From JABDPF01 sp036351575 (GTDB lineage: Bacteria > Pseudomonadota > Gammaproteobacteria > Xanthomonadales > SZUA-36): 20,797 bases of DNA. The notes under the pieces were generated by a model that did no database searches, was not told the DNA's origin, and worked only from the letters and a program-made list of their open reading frames with translations. Positions 14,338 through 20,797 of the stretch are shown piece after piece (the first letter of the stretch is position 1; each line of letters begins with the position of its first letter). The stretch spans positions 1-20,797 of the forward strand of contig JAZBPJ010000100.1 of assembly GCA_036351575.1 (NCBI GenBank). The letters run 5' to 3'. The translations under genes were made by a program, and so were the position numbers.

Positions 14338-16776
14338 ATGACCAGTATCCTTGCCAAAGAAGACTTAAAAAGAACCATCCTGAAACGGCTGCTCTACTCG
14401 GTCGGCAAGGATCCCGAGTTCGCCGTTCCCAGGGACTGGTTCGTCGCGGTAACGCTCGCCATTCGTCAGCCCGTCCTCGACAAATGGATGGCGACCACCA
14501 AGCGCGTTTACGAACAGGATGTGAAGCGCGTTTATTACCTGTCGATGGAATTCCTGATCGGTCGCCTGCTGCAGGATACGCTGCTCAACACGGGCATGAC
14601 GGAGCTGTGCCGCGAGGCACTGGCCGATCTCGGGGTGGATCTCGACGAGATCCTGAACGTGGAGCCCGACGCCGCGCTCGGCAACGGCGGCCTCGGCCGG
14701 CTCGCGGCCTGCTTCATGGACTCGCTCTCGACCCTGGGAATCGCCGCCTACGGTTACGGTATCCGCTACGAGCACGGGCTGTTCCGCCAGCACATCCATG
14801 AAGGCTGGCAGATCGAAGAGGCCGAGGAATGGCTGACCCAGGGCGAAAATCCCTGGTCGCTGAGCCGGATGGAATCGCGCTACGAAATACCGTTCGGCGG
14901 CACGGTCAATCACGATTCGCCGGAGAAAGCGCAATGGAAACCCTTCGAACGCGTCAACGCGATCGGTAACGACATCGCGGTACCGGGCTGGAACACGGAT
15001 CACGTGAACACGTTGAGACTCTGGTCCGCGCAGCCCTACCAGACGTTTGATCTGTCCCGCTTCAACGAGGGCAATTACATCGAAGCCGCGCAGCACGAGG
15101 TGCTCGCGGAAACCCTGTCGCGCGTGCTGTACCCGGACGATTCGACGCCCCAGGGCCGCGAACTGCGCCTGAAGCAGGAATACTTCTTTACCTCGGCCTC
15201 GCTGCAGGACCTGGTGCGGCGCTACCTGTCGACCCACGATGACCTGCGGGCGCTGCCGGAACACGCCGCGATCCAGCTGAACGACACCCATCCGGCGGTC
15301 GCGGTCCCGGAACTGATGCGCCTGATGATGGACGAACACGGTTACCAGCCAAAAGAAGCCTTTGAAATCACGCGCCGGTGCATTTCCTACACCAACCACA
15401 CCTTGCTTCCGGAAGCCCTCGAGCGCTGGCCGCTGGAACTGTTCGGCCGCGTCCTGCCGCGCCACCTGCAGATCATCGAACTGATCGATTCGCTCTTTGT
15501 CTCCGAGCTGAGCTGGAAGAACCTGGACATCGCCCCCGAAGCGGTCAAGGCAATCGATCATGAAGACGGCAATGGCGGGTCGGTGCGCATGGGCAACCTG
15601 GCCTTCATCGGCGCACACCACGTCAACGGCGTATCCGAGCTGCATACCGAGCTCATGGCGCAGACGGTATTCCACGACCTGCACCGGGTGTACCCGGACC
15701 GCATCGTCAACATGACCAACGGGGTCACGCCCCGGCGCTGGCTGTACAACTGCAACCCGGCGCTCTCGAAGCTGATCACCGACGAGATCGGCGACCGCTG
15801 GGTGAACGACCTGGAACGGCTCGAGAAACTCAAGCCGCTGGCCGACGACGCCGGTTTCCGCCAGCGCTTTGCCGCGGCGAAGAAGCAAAACAAGGAGGCC
15901 CTGGCCGCATACATCAAGAACAGCACGGGCATCGTGGTCAGCCCGGATTCGCTGTTCGACGTGCAAATAAAGCGCATGCACGAGTACAAGCGCCAGTTGC
16001 TGAATGCGCTGCAGATCGTGGCCCGTTACCACGCCATCCGTGACAACCCCGGGGCGGACTGGCTGCCGCTGGTCAAGATCATCAGCGGCAAGGCGGCGCC
16101 CAGTTACACCACGGCAAAACTGATCATCAAGCTGATCAACGACATCGCCAAAACGGTGAACAGCGACCCGGTCGTCGGCGATCGTCTGAAGGTCGTTTAC
16201 ATACCCAACTACAACGTCAGCCGCGCCGAGATCATTATCCCGGGAGCCGATCTTTCCGAACAGATTTCCACCGCCGGCATGGAGGCTTCCGGCACCGGCA
16301 ACATGAAGCTGTCCCTGAACGGCGCACTGACCATCGGCACGCTGGACGGCGCCAACGTGGAAATCATGCAGCAGGTCGGCGAGGAGCACATCTTCATTTT
16401 CGGGCTGACCGCGGACCAGGTGGCGGCGAAGCGCGCCGAAGGATACAACCCCGGCCAGATCATCGAGGACAGCCCGCGCCTGAAAGACGCCATCGAGAGC
16501 ATCGCGCGGGGTGATTTCTCGGACGGTGATACCGAGCGTTACAAGCCGCTGATCGAGAGCCTCTACAACGGCGACTATTTCATGCTGGCCGCGGACTTCG
16601 ACGACTACCTCAGGGCCCAGCGCGAAGTCGGCGCGGCGTACCGCGACCGGACACGCTGGTTCCGTTCAGCCGTGATCAACACCGCCAGCATGGGTTTCTT
16701 CTCCTCCGACCGCACCATCAGGCAGTACGACGAGGTGATCTGGAACGCCGCACCCTGGCTGCGCGAGGATGACTAG
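14338..16776 (+). CDS. glgP: glycogen/starch/alpha-glucan phosphorylase
   Basis: 812 residues, the normal size for GT35 phosphorylases. It releases glucose-1-phosphate from alpha-1,4-glucan using inorganic phosphate, with PLP as cofactor. Landmarks: VYYLSMEFLIGRLL near residue 62, NVEPDAALGNGGLGRLAACF, YGYGIRYEHGLFRQ, IQLNDTHPAVAVPELMR, YTNHTLLPEALERW, VNMTNGVTPRRWL, YIPNYNVSRAEIIIPGADLS, and the PLP lysine K657 in SGTGNMKLSLNGALTIGT. ATG 14338 follows the CBS stop by 4 nt with AGGG about 8 nt upstream; the frame is open back to 14122 but only overlaps the CBS gene. It is the last gene of the operon, followed by a strong REP-type terminator. Position behind PII/CBS sensors suggests control by cell energy or phosphate state. 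Confidence 0.93.
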   Translation: MTSILAKEDLKRTILKRLLYSVGKDPEFAVPRDWFVAVTLAIRQPVLDKWMATTKRVYEQDVKRVYYLSMEFLIGRLLQDTLLNTGMTELCREALADLGVDLDEILNVEPDAALGNGGLGRLAACFMDSLSTLGIAAYGYGIRYEHGLFRQHIHEGWQIEEAEEWLTQGENPWSLSRMESRYEIPFGGTVNHDSPEKAQWKPFERVNAIGNDIAVPGWNTDHVNTLRLWSAQPYQTFDLSRFNEGNYIEAAQHEVLAETLSRVLYPDDSTPQGRELRLKQEYFFTSASLQDLVRRYLSTHDDLRALPEHAAIQLNDTHPAVAVPELMRLMMDEHGYQPKEAFEITRRCISYTNHTLLPEALERWPLELFGRVLPRHLQIIELIDSLFVSELSWKNLDIAPEAVKAIDHEDGNGGSVRMGNLAFIGAHHVNGVSELHTELMAQTVFHDLHRVYPDRIVNMTNGVTPRRWLYNCNPALSKLITDEIGDRWVNDLERLEKLKPLADDAGFRQRFAAAKKQNKEALAAYIKNSTGIVVSPDSLFDVQIKRMHEYKRQLLNALQIVARYHAIRDNPGADWLPLVKIISGKAAPSYTTAKLIIKLINDIAKTVNSDPVVGDRLKVVYIPNYNVSRAEIIIPGADLSEQISTAGMEASGTGNMKLSLNGALTIGTLDGANVEIMQQVGEEHIFIFGLTADQVAAKRAEGYNPGQIIEDSPRLKDAIESIARGDFSDGDTERYKPLIESLYNGDYFMLAADFDDYLRAQREVGAAYRDRTRWFRSAVINTASMGFFSSDRTIRQYDEVIWNAAPWLREDD

Positions 16777-16790
16777 GCCCGCAATTGCCT

Positions 16791-16828
16791 GGGGTCAGAG
16801 TAGCTCAGCTACTCTGACCCCGGTTTTT
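16791..16828 (+). terminator. REP-like palindrome copy B acting as glgP terminator
   Basis: A perfect 14-bp stem: GGGGTCAGAGTAGC (16791-16804), loop TCA, GCTACTCTGACCCC (16808-16821), then GGTTTTT (16822-16828). It lies 14 nt after the glgP stop. Stem strength and T-run make it a good intrinsic terminator; the sequence belongs to the repeat family at 8451 and 19306. Confidence 0.75.
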
Positions 16829-16868
16829 CCGTTTTGCTCGGCTACTCTGACCCCGGTTTTTCCGTTTT
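16803..16868 (+). repeat. tandem 33-bp direct repeat (REP-derived)
   Basis: Two adjacent 33-bp units, 16803-16835 and 16836-16868, differ at one base only (GCTCAGCTAC versus GCTCGGCTAC). Each holds the right arm of the palindrome, CTCTGACCCCGGTTTTTCCG and TTTT. Because 33 is divisible by three, both units stay open in the frame of the next gene and would read as (S/G)YSDPGFSVL twice. Probably a slippage or partial-insertion product of the palindrome. Confidence 0.8.
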
Positions 16869-16872
16869 AAGC

Positions 16873-18186
16873 GTGCGCTACCGCCTCTCCGAACTGCCGG
16901 CACTCTTACGCACGCCCATCGGCCGAAAACAGCTTCGGCACGGGCTGTTGATCCGTACCACCCCGTTCCACGTTCTCGCCGCACGGCTTTACCGCCGTTT
17001 TCGGCTGAAAAACGTGAAAACCGTGGCGGTCGTCGGCTCGTTCGGCAAAACAACGACAACCCGTTGCCTGTTCGCCGTGCTCGGAATGCCTGAGAACCCG
17101 AGGCTGCAGGGCAACCGGGGGATTTCACTGGCCAGGAACATCCGCCGCATCAATCCCGCGGACCGCTTTGCCGTGCTGGAAACCGGGATATCCGGTCCCG
17201 GACAGATGCAGGAGAGCGCCGACATGGCACGCCCGGATATCGTGGTCGTGACCTGCATCGGGAGCGAGCACAACCGGTCCTTCAAAACACTGGAAGCGAC
17301 CCGGCAGGAAAAATCCGTGATGGTCTCGGCCCTCGACGACCGCACCGGCCTGACCGTTCTCAACGGTGATGATCCCAATGTGCTGTGGATGGCCACAAGG
17401 ACCGGCGCCCGCTGCGTCACCTTCGGCCTGGGCCCGAAAAACGAGGTTCGGGCCGACAACATCCGTCTCGACTGGCCGAAAGGAACCCGTTTCACCCTCA
17501 GGATCGGCGATCAGGAGATCGAGGCGTCTTCCCCGTTTTACGGAAAAAAGATGATCTATCCCGTGCTGGCGGCCGCTGCAGTCGCCCGGGAAGCCGGCGT
17601 AGACCTGGCATCGGGTATCGCCCGGATCGAAAAGCTTCCCGCGTTCAGAGGCCGTATGCAGCCGGTCACGCTGGATTCCGGCGCCGTCGTGCTCAGAGAC
17701 GACTACAAATCAGCCGAGGAAACCATTTACGCCGCGCTGGACCTGCTCGAGGAAATTCCGGCTCGCCGCAAGTTCGTCGTCATGGGAGATGTCAACGAAC
17801 CCCGGGGCAATCAGCGGGAACTGTACCGAAAAATCGGCCGGCGTATCGGTGAAGTTGCCACGTGTGCGTTTTTCGTGTGCGGCAGGAAGATGTACCGGCA
17901 TTACGTCCAGGGCACGACCGCTTCCGGAATGGACAAGGAGCGGACGACGTGGGCCGGCAAACAGGGCCTGGCGCAACTGGCCCGTGAAATCGAGTCGTTC
18001 TCCCCTGCCGAAGGTGACGTTATCCTGGTCAAGGGCCGTGACAATCAGCGCCTGGAGCGGCTGACCTTTGCGCTCCAGGGCAGGATTCCGAAATGTGAAC
18101 TCGAATTCTGCGACGCAAAATCCGTTTACTGCGAGGTCTGCCCCATGCTGGACACCGGGTGGCAGGGACGCAAGGTCGTGTTCTGA
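16873..18186 (+). CDS. MurF-like Mur ligase domain protein lacking the UDP-MurNAc-binding domain
   Basis: 437 residues from GTG 16873. It is an ATP-dependent amide-bond ligase of the Mur fold. P-loop VVGSFGKTTTT lies at about 53-63; further MurF-type blocks are LETGISGPGQMQESADMARP, the catalytic-histidine block CIGSEHNRSF, LNGDDPNV, FRGRMQPV, DDYKSAEETIYAALDLL, GDVNEPRG and LVKGRDNQRLERL. True MurF has about 80 residues before the P-loop domain for UDP-MurNAc-peptide; here only about 50 basic, helical residues precede it, so the substrate must differ. The C-terminus has a cysteine cluster, C-x4-C-x6-C-x2-C (CELEFC...YCEVC), possibly metal-binding. The start is uncertain: the frame runs upstream into the repeat (TTG 16834) and no ribosome site is visible, so the repeat may have replaced the native start region. 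It is 20 nt ahead of the ATP-grasp gene. Confidence 0.8.
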   Translation: MRYRLSELPALLRTPIGRKQLRHGLLIRTTPFHVLAARLYRRFRLKNVKTVAVVGSFGKTTTTRCLFAVLGMPENPRLQGNRGISLARNIRRINPADRFAVLETGISGPGQMQESADMARPDIVVVTCIGSEHNRSFKTLEATRQEKSVMVSALDDRTGLTVLNGDDPNVLWMATRTGARCVTFGLGPKNEVRADNIRLDWPKGTRFTLRIGDQEIEASSPFYGKKMIYPVLAAAAVAREAGVDLASGIARIEKLPAFRGRMQPVTLDSGAVVLRDDYKSAEETIYAALDLLEEIPARRKFVVMGDVNEPRGNQRELYRKIGRRIGEVATCAFFVCGRKMYRHYVQGTTASGMDKERTTWAGKQGLAQLAREIESFSPAEGDVILVKGRDNQRLERLTFALQGRIPKCELEFCDAKSVYCEVCPMLDTGWQGRKVVF

Positions 18187-18206
18187 GGCGTGAAACAGGG
18201 AACCCC

Positions 18207-19304
18207 ATGAAATCCGTCATCCACCACAAGCCAAACCTTGAACACCGCCTGAAAAAGCGGCTCACCCCGCTGCGCAAAGCGATCGTTTACTACGGCACGG
18301 AACGCAGAACCCGGCTGAAGCTGCCGCTGCGGACCAGGTGGCGCGCCTGGCGGCTCGGTTTTACCTCCGGATCGTATGCACTTTACGATCTCGACCACCG
18401 CGATCCGTCTGATTACCTGCGCGATTTTTCCGACATCAACTACCTGATGGATAACCCGGGCGCCCATGCTGCGCGGGACAAGTTCCAGTTCGCCCGCAAC
18501 ATGTCGATGCTGGGAATTCCGACACCGGAAGTGCTCGCGCTGGTGCGCAACGACGCGGTGGTCTGGCCCGATGCGTCGAAAGAGACCGCCGGAACCGGTT
18601 TGATCGAGGCCTTGAACGGTTTGTTGGACAACCGCGAAAGGCTCGTTTTCCGCCCCACGAGCGGAGGGGCCGGGGGCGGTGTGATGATCCTGGAACGCCG
18701 GGATTCGGGCATCGTGGTCAACGCCGATCCTTCCACGGTCCAGGCCGTGGCTGAGTATCTTCGCGGCAAGGGCAGTTACATCGTGACCCCGTACATCGAG
18801 CAGGCCCGCTATGCCGACGCCATCTATCCCGGCGCACTCAATACCGTGCGCATGCTAACCATCTGGGATTCAGCCGGGAACGAGCCCGTGCTGGTCCGCG
18901 CCGTGCACCGTTTCGGGTCATCGCGTTCCTTTCCGATGGACCATTTCCATGCCGGATTCGGGGGCGTCTGCGCGCCGGTCGACCTGGAATCAGGCCAACT
19001 GGGAACGGCCCTGTCGCTGGAACGGGATGGCCGCCTCAGACCCTTCGAGCGGCACCCGGAAACCGGGGGGCAGATTTCCGGCGTGGCGATTCCATTCTGG
19101 AGAGAAACCGCCGGCCTGGTATTGAAAGCCGCGCGGCACTATGCAACGGCGCCCTATATCGGATGGGACGTGGCCATGACCGAGGCGGGTCCTTCGTTTA
19201 TCGAGGCCAACAGCCCGCCCGGCCCGGCGATCATGCAGGTCCACGCGCCGCTGCTCAAAGACGAGAGAATCCGGCGTTTTTACGCGGAAGTGGGAATGAT
19301 CTGA
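18207..19304 (+). CDS. sugar-transfer associated ATP-grasp protein (ATPgrasp_ST type)
   Basis: 365 residues. ATP-grasp enzymes join a carboxylate to an amine or thiol through an acyl-phosphate. The glycine-rich ATP loop is FRPTSGGAGGGV (148-159), IVTPYIEQ (192-199) is the hinge region, GALNTVRMLTIW (209-220) is typical of the ATPgrasp_ST family, and the metal ligands lie in GWDVAMT...FIEANSPPG with E333 and N335. Family members are predicted, not proven, to modify cell-surface polysaccharides or related metabolites. A basic N-terminus (LEHRLKKRLTPLRKA) may contact membrane or substrate. ATG 18207 has AGGGA about 6 nt upstream. It is co-transcribed with the Mur-like ligase, and the two probably act in sequence on one substrate. 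A REP-type terminator follows 46 nt after the stop. Confidence 0.82.
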   Translation: MKSVIHHKPNLEHRLKKRLTPLRKAIVYYGTERRTRLKLPLRTRWRAWRLGFTSGSYALYDLDHRDPSDYLRDFSDINYLMDNPGAHAARDKFQFARNMSMLGIPTPEVLALVRNDAVVWPDASKETAGTGLIEALNGLLDNRERLVFRPTSGGAGGGVMILERRDSGIVVNADPSTVQAVAEYLRGKGSYIVTPYIEQARYADAIYPGALNTVRMLTIWDSAGNEPVLVRAVHRFGSSRSFPMDHFHAGFGGVCAPVDLESGQLGTALSLERDGRLRPFERHPETGGQISGVAIPFWRETAGLVLKAARHYATAPYIGWDVAMTEAGPSFIEANSPPGPAIMQVHAPLLKDERIRRFYAEVGMI

Positions 19305-19305
19305 T

Positions 19306-19406
19306 TGGCTTGTTTGGGGTCAGCGCAGCTGAGCTATGACTGGCTTGTTTGGGGGCAGAGTAGCTGAGCTACTCTGACCCCGGTTTTTTACCCTGACCCC
19401 GGTTTT
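19306..19406. repeat. REP-like cluster, copy C with degenerate and partial copies
   Basis: A 35-bp unit beginning TGGCTTGTTTGGGG occurs at 19306 and again at 19341. The first (19306-19340) holds a decayed palindrome (GTCA...TGAC); the second leads into an almost perfect one. A further partial copy, CTGACCCCGGTTTT, lies at 19393-19406. So the 100 bp hold three generations of the same element, in the same orientation as copy B and opposite to copy A. Confidence 0.75.
19351..19389 (+). terminator. intrinsic terminator of the Mur-ligase/ATP-grasp operon (palindrome C)
   Basis: GGGGGCAGAGTAGC (19351-19364), loop TGA, GCTACTCTGACCCC (19368-19381): 13 of 14 bases pair, with one G-A mismatch. GGTTTTTT follows at 19382-19389. 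Placed just after the ATP-grasp gene and before the permease gene. Confidence 0.7.
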
Positions 19407-19474
19407 CACAAAAAATATGCTGCAGTCATCCAGACTGTGGCAAGATACGCCGAAATCCGCGCCTGAAAGGGGAC

Positions 19475-19488
19475 GTTCGATATCGAAC
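19475..19488. promoter_or_regulatory. 14-bp perfect palindrome upstream of the AmpG-like gene
   Basis: GTTCGATATCGAAC reads the same on both strands. It lies 57 bp before the first ATG of the permease and directly after a purine-rich AAAGGGG. It could be an operator for a dimeric regulator; the regulator is not identifiable. Confidence 0.4.
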
Positions 19489-19544
19489 AAGATGACGTAA
19501 AACACGCCGGCCAGACGGTTTCCAGGGCAAAAAAGCGCAAGAAC

Positions 19545-20797
19545 ATGCTGGCACGGCGAGACGGTCGTTTCCTCGCTTTTTCCATCCTCTACATCTCCGA
19601 AGGCATTCCCTACGGCTTCACATCGGTCGCCATGGTGGCGTTCATGCGCCAGCAGGGCGTGTCGCTGGACCTGATCGGCGCTTTTGTCGCGGCGCTTTTT
19701 CTGCCGTGGTCCTTCAAGTGGGCCTGGGCGCCCCTGATCGACCTGATCAAGCTGCACCGGCTGGGCGGGCGAAGGGCATGGATCATCTTCTGCACGGTCA
19801 TGATGATCATCACGCTGACGGTCACGGCGATGGTGGACTTCAAGGAGCACTTTCGCCTGCTCCTTGCGATGATCGTTTTGAACAACCTGTTCTGCGCCAC
19901 GCAGGACGTGGCCATCGACTCGCTGGCGGTCAGCACGCTGCGTGAAAATGAGCGCGCCAGGGGCAACGGGTTCATGTTCGCCGGGCAGTATTTCGGCATC
20001 GCCCTGGGCGGCGGCGCCGCCGTGTTCGTTTACGGCCTGTTCGGCTTCGAGGCCGCGCTCACCTACATTATCGGTCTGTTATTGCTCAACCTGCTGTTTG
20101 TCGTTCTTTTCGTGCACGACCCGGAAGCCGACCCGGGTGCCGAGCGCGAGTCGCACATGCTGCGAAAGCTGGTCGACTCGATGGTGACCTTCGTGCGCGA
20201 GGTTTACCAGAGCTTCTGGCATTCAGGCAGGGGCCCGATGTTCGGTGTTCTGTTCGCACTGCTGCCCACGGGCGCCATCGCGCTGGCGTACGCCACGCTC
20301 GGCACCATCCAGGTCGATTACGGCTTGAGCGAGAACCAGATCGCGGAACTTCGGATTTACAATACGATCGTCTCGGCAATCGGCTGCATCGTGGGCGGAC
20401 TGATGGGCGACCGCTTTGGCGTCAAGAAAACGGTGGCCCTGTCCTATGCCCTGACAACCATTCCGACCCTGGTCCTGGCAACGCAGATTTCACAGGGCGG
20501 GCTGCAGTCGGTAACGCTGGGCGCTTTTTACGGCCTCATCATCGCTCATGGCCTGTTTTACGGCATGGCTTTCGGGGTGCGGAGCGCCATTTTCATGGGC
20601 ATGACCAATCCGCGCGTGGCCGCGACGCAGTTCACCGCGTTCATGGGCATGAGCAACCTGGCGATCAGCATCGGCAACTACTGGCAGGGCCAGGTCGCAG
20701 AACGCATCGACTACGCGGCGGTTTTTTACTGGGACAGCCTGTTTGCGCTGCTGGTCATCGCGGTCATTCCCTTTCTGCGCGGGCGAGACGAAAGCGC
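19545..20797 (+). CDS. AmpG-like MFS permease (PAT family), 3' end outside window
   Basis: 417 codons are visible and the frame is still open at the right edge. Many membrane helices are seen, in major-facilitator order. The best family match is the PAT group, which includes AmpG (anhydromuropeptide import) and acetyl-CoA transporters: YISEGIPYGFTS, PWSFKWAWAPLIDLIKLHRLGGRRAW (compare AmpG FKFLWSPLMDR...GRRRGW), and NNLFCATQDVAIDSLAV (compare CSASQDIVFDAW). A long charged loop lies near residues 185-215 between the halves. The first ATG in frame is 19545, with a poor ribosome site; the frame is open back to 19467, right beside a good AAAGGGG (19466-19472), but no ATG, GTG or TTG lies there, so the true N-terminus is uncertain. 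Substrate is inferred only at family level. Confidence 0.8.
   Translation, partial: MLARRDGRFLAFSILYISEGIPYGFTSVAMVAFMRQQGVSLDLIGAFVAALFLPWSFKWAWAPLIDLIKLHRLGGRRAWIIFCTVMMIITLTVTAMVDFKEHFRLLLAMIVLNNLFCATQDVAIDSLAVSTLRENERARGNGFMFAGQYFGIALGGGAAVFVYGLFGFEAALTYIIGLLLLNLLFVVLFVHDPEADPGAERESHMLRKLVDSMVTFVREVYQSFWHSGRGPMFGVLFALLPTGAIALAYATLGTIQVDYGLSENQIAELRIYNTIVSAIGCIVGGLMGDRFGVKKTVALSYALTTIPTLVLATQISQGGLQSVTLGAFYGLIIAHGLFYGMAFGVRSAIFMGMTNPRVAATQFTAFMGMSNLAISIGNYWQGQVAERIDYAAVFYWDSLFALLVIAVIPFLRGRDES

Noticed and set aside
14365..16389. 674-codon minus-strand frame opposite glgP
   Set aside because: Antisense shadow of glycogen phosphorylase with no recognisable domain.
16791..16868. CRISPR-like array
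   Set aside because: Only two tandem 33-bp units with no spacers and a palindromic arm; it fits a REP-derived duplication.

Overview
The window is GC-rich and densely coded on both strands. It looks like a chromosomal segment of a free-living gammaproteobacterium: the aminotransferase is AlaA-like, phosphate uptake uses a DUF47/Pit pair, and a FlgO/TPR membrane protein of the type common in marine and sulfur-cycle Gammaproteobacteria is present. Taxonomy is inferred from gene content only. No rRNA, tRNA, CRISPR array, transposase or prophage gene was seen.

Layout. Positions 1-5650 hold loosely connected genes: the end of a TPR protein, a membrane FlgO/TolB-like TPR protein (minus), a possible micro-ORF, an exported cyclase-family hydrolase, a three-helix membrane protein next to an exported patatin-like lipase, and a small coiled-coil protein (minus). 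Positions 5960-8490 hold two divergent PLP-enzyme genes, alaA (minus) and a cysteine-synthase-family gene (plus). A Fur-box-like palindrome sits at the predicted start of transcription of the second gene. Positions 8585-11871 hold a phosphate block: polyphosphate:AMP phosphotransferase (plus), and a DUF47 PhoU-like protein with a Pit phosphate transporter (minus).

Positions 12026-16776 form one tightly packed plus-strand operon: two sister DUF1538 membrane proteins, a divergent PII-like protein, a two-CBS-domain protein and glycogen phosphorylase. PII and CBS domains usually sense adenylates, so this looks like a nucleotide-gated transport module tied to glycogen breakdown. Together with PAP and Pit, the 8.5-16.8 kb region centres on phosphate, polyphosphate, adenylates and glycogen.

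Positions 16873-19304 hold a two-gene cassette: a MurF-like ligase without the usual N-terminal substrate domain and a 'sugar-transfer associated' ATP-grasp enzyme. It is followed by an AmpG-like permease that runs off the window. This is a candidate pathway for amide-bond formation on a cell-surface or peptidoglycan-derived substrate.

A family of REP-like palindromes (14-nt arms, 3-nt loop, outer GGGGTCAGAG/CTCTGACCCC, flanked by GGTTTT) occurs at about 8451, 16791 and 19306. It overlaps the stop codon of the cysteine-synthase-family gene, forms likely terminators behind glgP and the ATP-grasp gene, and brackets the Mur-ligase/ATP-grasp cassette. The two most promising systems are the DUF1538-PII-CBS-glgP operon and the repeat-bracketed Mur-ligase/ATP-grasp pair.
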